From Synechococcales cyanobacterium bin59.metabat.ball.084 (GTDB taxonomy: Bacteria; Cyanobacteriota; Cyanobacteriia; Cyanobacteriales; Chamaesiphonaceae): a stretch of 32,558 nt of DNA. Below the pieces are notes generated by a model. It saw nothing but the letters and a program-made list of their open reading frames with translations, did no database searches and had not been told where the DNA came from. The stretch lies in the NCBI GenBank assembly GCA_013297675.1, contig JAAFHZ010000043.1, positions 1 through 32,558 of the forward strand, in the 5' to 3' direction. The position numbers and the translations under genes were made by a program. This document shows positions 25,015-32,404 of the stretch, piece by piece. Numbering within the stretch: position 1 is the stretch's first letter; every line of letters begins with the position of its first letter.

Positions 25015-25152
25015 GGTAAAGGATTACAAAGTCCTGGGGATTTCACACACAACTCGAAACCCAATTTCGCTGTTACTAGTTTCGGGGATGAGGTAGTTGC
25101 GAGTAGCAGAGCGGCAGAAGCTTGGTCTGTAGTTCCAGGAACCGCCCCGAAT
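25012..25152 (-). other. Putative DGR variable region (VR), copy 2
   Basis: This 141-bp tract spans the last 43 codons of the larger FGE gene and continues past the stop to the same CTACCCTC-like junction as copy 1. It has one codon more than copy 1 in the loop after CRSATRN. Upstream of ATTCGGGGC the two genes differ at ordinary synonymous sites; inside the tract they do not. Confidence 0.6.
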
Positions 25153-26832
25153 TATATAGCTAGGGTTATCTTGATCAGATAACCAAGCGTTGAAATTGAT
25201 CGGTGCCCCCTCATAATTATCGTGCCAGTGATCTAAACACCATTCCCAAACATTTCCATGCATATCAAATAATCCAAATCTATTTGCTGCCCTAAATGAA
25301 CCTACCGGAGTTGTTTTTTGTCGATATTCTCCTAATTGGCCAGAGCCATATTTACCAGAATAAGTTTCGTTTTCATATTCCCAATCTTGAGCGGAATAAT
25401 TGGCCACTTCCGAGCTAATGGTTTCCCCAAAATGAAACGGGGTTTTTGTCCCAGCCCTACAAGCATATTCCCATTCGGCCTCTGTAGGTAATCGATAATT
25501 TCGCCCAGTATGCTGTGAGAGCCGAACACAAAATTCCTGAGCATCCCACCAGCTAACTTTCTCTACCGGTAAATCATTTCCCTTAAAACGTGCCGGGTCA
25601 TCGGTTAGTTCATGCTCCATTTGGGGCAAACCCGCCACAAATCGCCATTGTGTCTGAGTAATCGGATACTTACCCAAGAAAAACGCGGGTACCGTCACCT
25701 GATGCTGAGGGCTTTCATCTGCATATCGATCGATCTCAGTATCTGGCGAACCCATCATAAAAGTGCCCCCAGGAATTGCCACCATTTCTAAACTAACATC
25801 CTGACCCAGCGGCTCCTTAAATGCCTTAGCCCTCCCCATCTCCGCAGGCGTAATACTGCTGCCAGTGGCAGTAAGCATAACGATCTCAAACTCAAATTCA
25901 TACAGAGCATCCCCCGCCTCGATCGCCGTTTCGCTAACTTCGATCGTGTTGTAAGTAACCTCACCGCTCTGCAATACCGGGAAATCAGCTTGGGTAACGA
26001 TTTTATAGACTCGATCAGTTTCCCCAGTGAATAGAGAATCGATCGATACCTGTCGTACCAACTCATCCCAAAGAACCGGTGAAAGATTTGTTCGATCGAG
26101 CACCCCCGGCATATTGCTATCCACCTCCGACCACCGAATCAAATCCTTTAAACCATCAGATCTCTCTAACAATTCCCGCAAATACTGAGTAATTTTTTCA
26201 GTATTTTCGGCACCCTTTTTCAAATAAGCCAAAGCAATCCACTCTAGCGGCTCACCCAAAATTTTGCCCCGCAGCTTTTTATCTACCTGCATTCGATAAT
26301 AAACATAGTCTGCCATCCATAGCCCCAATTCCTCTAACCTAGACACCCCTTCGGCTTCAGCTAATTTACTTAACAGTACTTCCCGCAGCGGCGCACCCAT
26401 CGCATACAAATCAGCCCCGATCGTGTCACACAAATTAGAAAGCAACAGCTCTGGGGCAGCAGTCCAAGGCAAATTTATCCCATATTTTTCTTGCACTAAC
26501 TGCCGCAATAAATAGGCCAATTCTGTAGTTAAGGTCAAAGGCAAAGCCGCATGGCAAGCATATTGCAGCATTTTTTTGCCATATTCTTCACCATACAGCT
26601 CTGCAAACTCCATTTCAAACAGTTCAATTTGCCTCTGGGCAATTTCCCGCTCCCGAATAAAATTAATATCCACTACAGATAGCATCGAAAGACCCTCACC
26701 CCAGCTCTCTCTCAAGGCAAGAGACTTCGCTTTGTGCTCCTGCCCCCCTTCTCCCTCCTTGGGAGAAGGGGTTGGGGGATGAGGGTCTTTCCCTGTATTC
26801 CACGTCTCATTACTACCAATCGTCATCATCAA
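25024..26832 (-). CDS. Helical-domain plus FGE-sulfatase/C-type-lectin-fold protein, probable ligand-binding output of a MoxR-vWA system
   Basis: The 602-residue product has three parts. Residues 14-49 are encoded by a dispersed repeat. Residues about 50-340 are mostly helical (INFIREREIAQRQIELFEME and onward) with a domain found beside SAV_2336/MoxR genes. Residues about 347-602 are an FGE-sulfatase fold: MVAIPGGTFMMGSPDTEIDR, RLPTEAEWEYACRAG, MHGNVWEWCLDHWH and RGGSW. The first catalytic Cys of true formylglycine-generating enzymes is absent. The ATG at 26832 overlaps the stop of the SAV_2336 gene by 20 bp. An alternative ATG at 26685 has GAGG eight bases upstream, supplied by the repeat, and would give 553 residues. 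The C-terminal 43 codons look DGR-diversified. Confidence 0.85.
   Translation of the reverse strand: MMMTIGSNETWNTGKDPHPPTPSPKEGEGGQEHKAKSLALRESWGEGLSMLSVVDINFIREREIAQRQIELFEMEFAELYGEEYGKKMLQYACHAALPLTLTTELAYLLRQLVQEKYGINLPWTAAPELLLSNLCDTIGADLYAMGAPLREVLLSKLAEAEGVSRLEELGLWMADYVYYRMQVDKKLRGKILGEPLEWIALAYLKKGAENTEKITQYLRELLERSDGLKDLIRWSEVDSNMPGVLDRTNLSPVLWDELVRQVSIDSLFTGETDRVYKIVTQADFPVLQSGEVTYNTIEVSETAIEAGDALYEFEFEIVMLTATGSSITPAEMGRAKAFKEPLGQDVSLEMVAIPGGTFMMGSPDTEIDRYADESPQHQVTVPAFFLGKYPITQTQWRFVAGLPQMEHELTDDPARFKGNDLPVEKVSWWDAQEFCVRLSQHTGRNYRLPTEAEWEYACRAGTKTPFHFGETISSEVANYSAQDWEYENETYSGKYGSGQLGEYRQKTTPVGSFRAANRFGLFDMHGNVWEWCLDHWHDNYEGAPINFNAWLSDQDNPSYIIRGGSWNYRPSFCRSATRNYLIPETSNSEIGFRVVCEIPRTL
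26687..26791. repeat. MITE-like repeat with terminal inverted repeats, in frame inside the FGE gene
   Basis: The element is 105 bp, a multiple of three. Its ends are inverted: GAAAGACCCTCACCCC at the left and the complement GGGGGATGAGGGTCTTTC at the right, with one small mismatch. In the leftward gene it is translated as GKDPHPPTPSPKEGEGGQ and onward with no stop. It is related to the repeat at 28880-28975 and to a class of GC-rich repeats scattered in many bacterial genomes. Confidence 0.75.
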
Positions 26833-28084
26833 ACTCCTGGTTTTCGATCGATCCCAACGATGTTAGCTGCACATTTGCTGTAAATTGCTTGGTGCGAGTC
26901 AGCCGCTGCCAATTAGCTGCTTCCAAAGATATCATTCTGCCCGCTAAAGCGGCCTCGATCGGCTCTGCCGCAGTCCCCGGCCAGCGCTCTGGCGGCAGCG
27001 GATTCACCCATAATACCTCGCGCACCGCTGGCAGCAGTCGAGCTAAAAAAAACCCTACCCCGCTCACCTGCTCCTGTTGATAAATAGGGCTAATTGCCCC
27101 AGCATCACTGATAATCACTACCATTGTTCTTTGCTTACTCCAGGTTTTGGCCACCTCCACCAGCGGCACCGCCCACAGTGGCCGCTGCCAGGGATATAAA
27201 TAGTCGCCAGGATATTGATTAAACCGATAAATGGGCGACTGCCCTTGGCCAAGCTGCATGATCATCTGCACAAATGGCTCCACCACTGGCATAAATGGCC
27301 GCATTCCATTACTATCATCCACTAACAGCAACAAATTGACTTTTTTCGGGCTGAAAGGACGCATTACTTCCGCACTAAACCGTCCTTCTCGACCAATTTT
27401 TTCTACAGTAGCTGCTACATCTAACTCCGGCCAGTGCCAATTGGGGAGCGATCGAGGCAAGTTTGCCGCACCGCGCCGCAATAAAGCTACATCGATCGGG
27501 GTTTTGATCGTGAACTTGGTTTCTTGAGTTTGATTAGGCGAGGGTAAATCTTTAACTGCATCGGCAGCTAGGCGATTGGTAGATTTATTGGTGGTCGTCG
27601 GTGTTCCAGGTGGTCGATCGGCAGCATCTGGCGGTGGTCTTTTGCGGGGCGGTGGAGTTAGGGGTAAATCTGTTGTCTGCTCACTCTGTTGGTTATCATG
27701 AACTTGCTGTGGTGGCCACAGGCTGCTTAGTTGATCTTGCTGATTCGATCGATACTGGGCAAATTCTCGCTCAAATATTTGGGCATCGTAATTTAAGCTG
27801 GGTTTGACCCATAACAGCCGACAAATATCCTCTAGATCTGACCAATCAGCTAAGCCAAACCCCGAGGCGATCGATCGGCGCAGTTGCTCATAGTCTTCGA
27901 TCGTCAGAGTCATGCCCGCCCGCCGCAGTTGCCAAAACAAATCCCAACAGGGCATAAATGCCTGGTTTTCGGGGAGTTGCTCCTGATTCAGGGTCATGCC
28001 TGCTGCCCGCAGTTGCCGAAAAGATTCCCACAGGGTGGTAGATGATGGGGGGTGAGCGCTCGATCGTTTATTCCGATTCGCCAT
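26813..28084 (-). CDS. SAV_2336 family protein with degenerate vWA domain
   Basis: The 423-residue protein has an N-terminal helical SAV_2336-type domain (about 15-115), a Pro-rich, low-complexity linker (about 116-195) and a vWA-like domain from about 248 (VNLLLLVDDSNGMRPF). The metal-binding DxSxS motif is D256-D-S-N-G, so its third residue is Gly; the second strand, VVIISDAGA, is present. It probably couples to the MoxR ATPase encoded just upstream, as vWA partners of MoxR usually do. Its ATG overlaps the MoxR stop by 17 bp and its stop overlaps the FGE start by 20 bp, so the three proteins are translated as a unit. An 84-bp offset tandem duplication lies in the N-terminus. Confidence 0.85.
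   Translation of the reverse strand: MANRNKRSSAHPPSSTTLWESFRQLRAAGMTLNQEQLPENQAFMPCWDLFWQLRRAGMTLTIEDYEQLRRSIASGFGLADWSDLEDICRLLWVKPSLNYDAQIFEREFAQYRSNQQDQLSSLWPPQQVHDNQQSEQTTDLPLTPPPRKRPPPDAADRPPGTPTTTNKSTNRLAADAVKDLPSPNQTQETKFTIKTPIDVALLRRGAANLPRSLPNWHWPELDVAATVEKIGREGRFSAEVMRPFSPKKVNLLLLVDDSNGMRPFMPVVEPFVQMIMQLGQGQSPIYRFNQYPGDYLYPWQRPLWAVPLVEVAKTWSKQRTMVVIISDAGAISPIYQQEQVSGVGFFLARLLPAVREVLWVNPLPPERWPGTAAEPIEAALAGRMISLEAANWQRLTRTKQFTANVQLTSLGSIENQEFDDDDW
27909..28036. repeat. Tandem duplication (84-bp unit) in the SAV_2336 gene
   Basis: About 44 bases beginning GTCATGCC recur at 27909 and 27993, 84 bp apart. The translated copies are FRQLRAAGMTL and FWQLRRAGMTL, 28 residues apart. The high DNA similarity suggests a recent duplication of one helix, while the phase is kept. 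Confidence 0.65.
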
Positions 28085-29267
28085 AAATAAAACTCTCGTG
28101 GTTTTTGCGGTACAGCTCTTGGTCGGCTTGGGTTTTTAAGATCATGCCCAGCAAATGCGGCTGTTCTCCCAATGTTTCTAAAGCGGCTAACTCGGCCTCC
28201 CCTGCTTGCAGAGTGATTTCTAGGTAATCTAGCAACTCGCTGGTGCCGGGTAACTTACTACCCAGCTTGCCTTTCAACAAATCCCGAATTTCATAAAAAT
28301 GCCCAATGGTATCAGCCACATACTGCCTTTGCGCAGTACTTTGCTTCCCAAAGCGTTTGTCAATTATTTCTTCTAGCCCCGTCTTTGCCGGGAATTTTAA
28401 ATAATAATACAAGCATCGCCTTAAAAATGGTTCGGGCAATTGGCGCTCCTGGTTACTGGTAATAATCACGATCGGCTTTGGTTGCCAATTACTGCCCAGT
28501 ACGGGGTATCTTTCACCGGTTTCTGGAACCTCAAAATATTGCCGCTCTAGCTCTAGCAGCAGATCGTTACAAAAATCATTGTCTGCTTTATCAATTTCAT
28601 CAATCAGCACGATCGGGCGCAGTATATCTGTCTGATGTAATGCCTCACCCAGCTTCCCAAACTCCACATATTTTGTTTTGTCGCGTAATCGTTCTTTGAC
28701 ATTATTAAATTCTTCACCCATCAATTCTTCTAAATCTTGAGGATTCAGCCCCATTAGTTGAGCATCCCGCAATCTGGCGACCGCATCAAAGCGATATAGT
28801 CCATCTCTAGCCTGGGAGTTAGATTTTACATTCCAAACATAATAATTCCACCAAATTTTAGGCGGGGAACAACTCGACTGCCCTTCTTCCACAAGGGGAG
28901 CGAGAAACTTCGCCCCGTGCTCCGGCTCCCCTGCTCCCGCCTTGGGAGAAGCAGTTGGGGGATGAGGGTCTTTTCCTGCTATCTCTATGGTCTTTGTTCC
29001 ACTTCGAGTTGCAGCCCTTTCTGGCTCCTGATTTACTCGTAAATATTTCTGAGTAAACTGATAAGCCAATGAATAAGCCAACTGGGTTTTGCCGCAACCC
29101 GGCTCTCCTTCGATCAGCAGCGGTCGCTTTAACTGAATCGCTAAATTCACAGCTTTAACTAACTTCGGGTCAGGAATATATGGATAATAACCATTCACTT
29201 GCTCTGCCTCAGGAGGTTGTAGCTCATCTGTTGGATATTCGTATTCTGGATTTTGTTGATTAGTCAT
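28068..29267 (-). CDS. MoxR-type AAA+ ATPase
   Basis: The product of about 399 residues is a MoxR-clade AAA+ chaperone. It has Walker A GEPGCGKT (Lys60), Walker B VLIDEID (about 220-226), sensor-1 ITSNQER and the arginine-rich EPFLRRC. It keeps the VWNVKSNSQARDGLYRFDAVARL stretch typical of MoxR ATPases linked to vWA partners. Between Walker A and this stretch (about residues 99-132) there is an extra segment encoded by a dispersed repeat, without which the protein would be a normal length. TTG at 29282 is in frame, but ATG at 29267 shares an ATGA with the stop of the upstream gene and is the real start. It would remodel the vWA protein or its target using ATP. Confidence 0.9.
   Translation of the reverse strand: MTNQQNPEYEYPTDELQPPEAEQVNGYYPYIPDPKLVKAVNLAIQLKRPLLIEGEPGCGKTQLAYSLAYQFTQKYLRVNQEPERAATRSGTKTIEIAGKDPHPPTASPKAGAGEPEHGAKFLAPLVEEGQSSCSPPKIWWNYYVWNVKSNSQARDGLYRFDAVARLRDAQLMGLNPQDLEELMGEEFNNVKERLRDKTKYVEFGKLGEALHQTDILRPIVLIDEIDKADNDFCNDLLLELERQYFEVPETGERYPVLGSNWQPKPIVIITSNQERQLPEPFLRRCLYYYLKFPAKTGLEEIIDKRFGKQSTAQRQYVADTIGHFYEIRDLLKGKLGSKLPGTSELLDYLEITLQAGEAELAALETLGEQPHLLGMILKTQADQELYRKNHESFIYGESE
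28880..28975. repeat. MITE-like repeat, in frame inside the MoxR gene
   Basis: The right end (GGGGGATGAGGGTCTTTT) and the centre (CTTGGGAGAAG, ACTTCGC, GTGCTCC) match the element at 26687-26791. The left end has diverged, so its boundary is approximate. It is in the same orientation and read in the same frame, giving GKDPHPPTASPKAGAGEPEH. Confidence 0.65.
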
Positions 29268-30385
29268 GATCCTAAATCCCAATTATTTTTAATTGTTGTA
29301 ATTCCATCCGGTACACCAAGTGTTTCACAAATTTTATCCAACACATCCTGTGGTTTTTGCCAGTCTAACAAAAGCCCTGATAAAATTCCCTCGTATTTGG
29401 CTAAAATCTTATGCTTCTCTTTGTGTGTTTCTATCCACTTATTGATATCACCTAAGCTTATTTCATTTAATGGATCTAAGCTAACTAAGAAGCTTTCACT
29501 TGGCATATTAAAGCATGGTGGTGATCGATCGTTCCAGAAAATCACTAATCTGGGATGCGCTGAGGAGCTACGGTTGTTTTGGAAATAGTTGAACAATTTT
29601 TTGGTGAATTCTTCCAAGATTTCATTATCTTCCTGAAAATTACAAATATTTAAAACTGTTGGGAAATTACAATCACAAATAATTGCTAGCTTCTGATCAT
29701 CTGTCGAAGATTGATGATCTGAGATACCGATTATCTTAATTAACTCATCAAGAAATCTAGAGTATTTTACACATTGTAAATTACTCATGTTGATCAAATA
29801 CAACTTTGAGCAACCAGGCCATTTTTTAGTAAGACTGGAGAATAATCTTTTTAACAAATAATTTCGGACAAGAGAAGTTGGGGCAATTACAGAAAAGTTG
29901 TAAAAGCTATGAGACTGTAGAAGACATTGCCCAAATTCATCTTCTTGATTAGCACAGTTGAGAAGGTCAAGTGCATTCACTATTTTCTTCTCAGTATTTT
30001 TTGAAATCTCAGACCTCTTGATCCAAACGACAGGAATTTCCCAACTCTTTTTATTTTCATATTCATTGCAGCGACAATAAGTGAAATAAACTTGCAAATG
30101 GTTATTTGTATCTGCAAACCCTTGCAATGCTAACTTGGGGTCTTTTCGAGCCTTAGATTCAATCTCTTCAATCGCTGTTGTAAAAAAGATCTTGAGAGAC
30201 TTTAATGTAAAAGGTTTGCCGGAATTTCCAAGCATGGCAGAAATTACCTCTTTATCCATTTGCAAATGCTTACGAACATCAGCAATAGTTTTTCTTGAAC
30301 CTGGAAATTTACCGGTAAGTGCTGATATTACAGCATCACAAGCCTTTTTGCCCTCATCCGTAAAAGTGTACCAATTTTCATCCAT
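29264..30385 (-). CDS. Putative inactive-STAND-like protein, first gene of the MoxR-vWA operon
   Basis: The product of about 373 residues starts with a winged-helix-like domain (WYTFTDEGKKACDAVISALT, then RKHLQMDKEVISAMLGN). A region resembling a STAND-type NTPase follows: CNEYENKKSWEIPVVWIKRS, FSVIAPTSLVRNYLLKRLFS at the P-loop position without GxxxxGK[ST], then a Walker-B-like strand KLAIICDC and the end block DPLNEISLGDINKWIE. If this is right the domain is a catalytically dead sensor. The open frame extends to ATG at 30535, but ATG at 30385 has GGTGG four bases upstream and lies past a perfect palindrome, so I choose it. Its TGA overlaps the MoxR ATG by four bases. I am not certain of the family. 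Confidence 0.55.
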   Translation of the reverse strand: MDENWYTFTDEGKKACDAVISALTGKFPGSRKTIADVRKHLQMDKEVISAMLGNSGKPFTLKSLKIFFTTAIEEIESKARKDPKLALQGFADTNNHLQVYFTYCRCNEYENKKSWEIPVVWIKRSEISKNTEKKIVNALDLLNCANQEDEFGQCLLQSHSFYNFSVIAPTSLVRNYLLKRLFSSLTKKWPGCSKLYLINMSNLQCVKYSRFLDELIKIIGISDHQSSTDDQKLAIICDCNFPTVLNICNFQEDNEILEEFTKKLFNYFQNNRSSSAHPRLVIFWNDRSPPCFNMPSESFLVSLDPLNEISLGDINKWIETHKEKHKILAKYEGILSGLLLDWQKPQDVLDKICETLGVPDGITTIKNNWDLGS

Positions 30386-30404
30386 AAAGCCACCCATTTT
30401 GCTG

Positions 30405-30428
30405 AACCGATAATTTGAATTATCGGTT
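30405..30428. promoter_or_regulatory. Perfect palindrome upstream of the conflict operon, candidate operator
   Basis: AACCGATAATT is followed, after two bases, by its exact complement AATTATCGGTT. A further GGTT-x6-AACC half-site overlaps the right arm (30425-30438). The element lies 20 bp before the preferred start of the operon's first gene, where a repressor could block transcription or where an mRNA hairpin could hide the ribosome site. Confidence 0.5.
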
Positions 30429-31102
30429 GCCGATAACCTGAAGGATATCTTAGCAGAAAATTGCTGCAATATAGACAGCAAACAAATCACAGCGAGGCAT
30501 TCGGAATTGAAAATTAAAATAGTTATCGATTTCAATGACAGCTAGTAATCAATATTGGTATTGGTATAGACATCAGCAGAAAGTTCTTGCATACAAGGTT
30601 TCAGCCGATAGACAAATCACCCAAAAGCAATATGAATCACCAAAAATCCAAAAACTCTCAAGACCGCGCTATTCTGCTATTAGTAATTCGTTTGATCCTC
30701 TCGATCGCTTGCCAAATAGCCGAATCTGGTTGGTGGCAAGACGGGCTTAGCTCTCACCCAGAAAGCACCAAAAGTGAGATCATGGAACGCAATGCAGAGC
30801 AAGGCTCTTGCGATATTCACCCACCTGAAGATCAGTGAATTTCTCTGCTCCCCAGCAGACATTACAACGGAGCAAGGGTGATTCGATCGCCCTTGCCAAA
30901 CAACTACATCTTAACCACAATCAACCTCTGGCAAAGACATCGGATCAGAATCTATCCCCAAAACCTTCACCAATCTTCACAGATCTGCTTTCAACCTCTT
31001 AGGCTAATTGTTCACCTGAGCAAATAGACCAACTTAGGAACCTTTTTGACGCACAGACAACAGTATGATCATTAACAAAATTGTAAATCTAGGGTCTCGA
31101 CA
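30429..31102. other. Intergenic region with a possible small membrane ORF and a strong hairpin
   Basis: About 670 bp separate the divergent conflict operon and the GHL10 gene. A rightward frame with ATG at 30632 encodes about 68 residues containing one hydrophobic helix (AILLLVIRLILSIACQI). It has no Shine-Dalgarno, so it is doubtful. A 30872-30896 hairpin follows its stop. Promoters for both flanking operons should lie here, but none is convincing. Confidence 0.4.
30872..30896. repeat. Hairpin with 11-bp stem
   Basis: GCAAGGGTGAT pairs with ATCGCCCTTGC, with one G-U wobble, around a TCG loop. There is no T tract on either side, so it is not a clear terminator. It includes a CGATCG core and may be a small dispersed repeat. 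Confidence 0.5.
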
Positions 31103-32374
31103 ATGTTTTCTGGTTTCTGGGCAGCTACTTTTTTCCGCGCAAAACGCCGGTGGTTAACGAGTTTAGGCTCTATCACCCTCATTTTAATCTTGCTCATCCC
31201 AGGATTCTCTGGAGCAATGCCTACCAAAATCGCCAACAGATCAGAAATTCGCGGAGTTTGGATCACCAACATTGACAGTGACGTATTGTTCGATCGAACC
31301 CGCCTTAGCAACAGCATCGGTCAACTGCAAAAGCTCAACTTCAACACCCTCTATCCCGTAGTTTGGAACTGGGGATATAGCCTATATCCCAGCAAAGTAG
31401 CCGCCCAAGAAGTCGGACAGGCGATGATGCCCAAAAAATCGATCGAGACTCTACTAGGCCGCTCCTTACCTGCCAAAGAAGGATTAGCAGGCCGAGATGT
31501 ATTAAAAGAAATCATCGATCGAGGCCACAAAGCAAAAATGGCCGTCATCCCCTGGTTTGAATTTGGCTTTATGACCACCGCCCCCAGCGACCCCGCCGGT
31601 TCTGACCTAGCCAAACGCCACCCCGCATGGCTCACCCAAAAAGCCGACGGCAGCAAAATATCTAAAGAAGGCACTCACGAGCGAGTCTGGTTGAATCCAT
31701 TAAACCCAGAAGTGCAAACTTTTATTAAAAGCCTATTAGTAGAAGTAGTCAAAAACTACGACGTAGACGGCATTCAGCTCGATGATCACTTTGGCTATCC
31801 CTATCAATATGGCTATGATCCACTGACAGTCAAAATGTACCAAGCCGAACACCAGGGCAAAAATCCACCTCCAGACCCCAAAGATGTGGAATGGACAAAC
31901 TGGCGGGCAGGCAAAGTCACCGCCTTCATGAAAGATTTGTTTAAAGATATTAAAAAAGCCAATCCCCGCGCCATTATTTCAGTATCCCCTAACCCCCAAG
32001 AATTTTCTAAAGAGTTCTTTTTGGCTGACTGGGAAGCCTGGGAACGAGCAGGCTTAGTAGAAGAATTAGTGATTCAGCTATATCGAAATGATTTATCTAG
32101 ATTCAAATGGGAAATGCAAAAGCCCGAAGTGCAACGGGCTAAAACCCATATTCCGGTAGCGATCGGGGTATTAGCTGGCATCAAACCTCGTCCGATCGCG
32201 ATGAAACAAATCCAGGAACAAGTAGCAGCCATTCGCCAAGAAAAGCTGGCTGGAGTATCATTCTTTTTCTATGAAACTTTATGGAATCTCAAACCGGCCA
32301 ATGAGAAAGTTGTCGATCGACAAACTGGTTTCCAAAAGTTGTTTCCGGCGGGGGTCGATCGGCCAAAATTATAA
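31103..32374 (+). CDS. GHL10-type glycoside hydrolase-like protein (DUF187), exported
   Basis: The 423-residue protein begins with a basic stretch and a hydrophobic segment (LTSLGSITLILILLIPGFSGA), so it is a secreted or membrane-anchored protein. The mature part is a TIM-barrel of the GHL10 family: IRGVWITNIDSDVLF, FNTLYPVVWNWGYSLYP, MAVIPWFEFGFM, NYDVDGIQLDDHFGYPYQYG, SVSPNPQ and FFFYETLWNL. The Asp pair in IQLDDHFG sits where related families carry catalytic acids. It may cut peptidoglycan-like or extracellular sugar polymers; no substrate is proven. The ATG has AGGG eight bases upstream. Confidence 0.88.
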   Translation: MFSGFWAATFFRAKRRWLTSLGSITLILILLIPGFSGAMPTKIANRSEIRGVWITNIDSDVLFDRTRLSNSIGQLQKLNFNTLYPVVWNWGYSLYPSKVAAQEVGQAMMPKKSIETLLGRSLPAKEGLAGRDVLKEIIDRGHKAKMAVIPWFEFGFMTTAPSDPAGSDLAKRHPAWLTQKADGSKISKEGTHERVWLNPLNPEVQTFIKSLLVEVVKNYDVDGIQLDDHFGYPYQYGYDPLTVKMYQAEHQGKNPPPDPKDVEWTNWRAGKVTAFMKDLFKDIKKANPRAIISVSPNPQEFSKEFFLADWEAWERAGLVEELVIQLYRNDLSRFKWEMQKPEVQRAKTHIPVAIGVLAGIKPRPIAMKQIQEQVAAIRQEKLAGVSFFFYETLWNLKPANEKVVDRQTGFQKLFPAGVDRPKL

Positions 32375-32404
32375 GATAACCCATAAACTTAGAGGATAAA
32401 TCTA

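Noticed and set aside
23295-26832. FGE genes as sulfatase-activating enzymes
   Set aside because: No sulfatase gene is nearby and the active-site Cys pair is incomplete.
28858-29097. Leftward ORF of 79 codons across the repeat in the MoxR gene
   Set aside because: It is an alternative frame of the MoxR gene and its repeat; the MoxR frame keeps the conserved motifs.
23283-30428. A complete DGR inside the window
   Set aside because: I looked for a third copy of the invariant block GGTTCCTGGAA on both strands and for a reverse transcriptase with a YxDD motif, and saw neither. Only target-like regions are supported.
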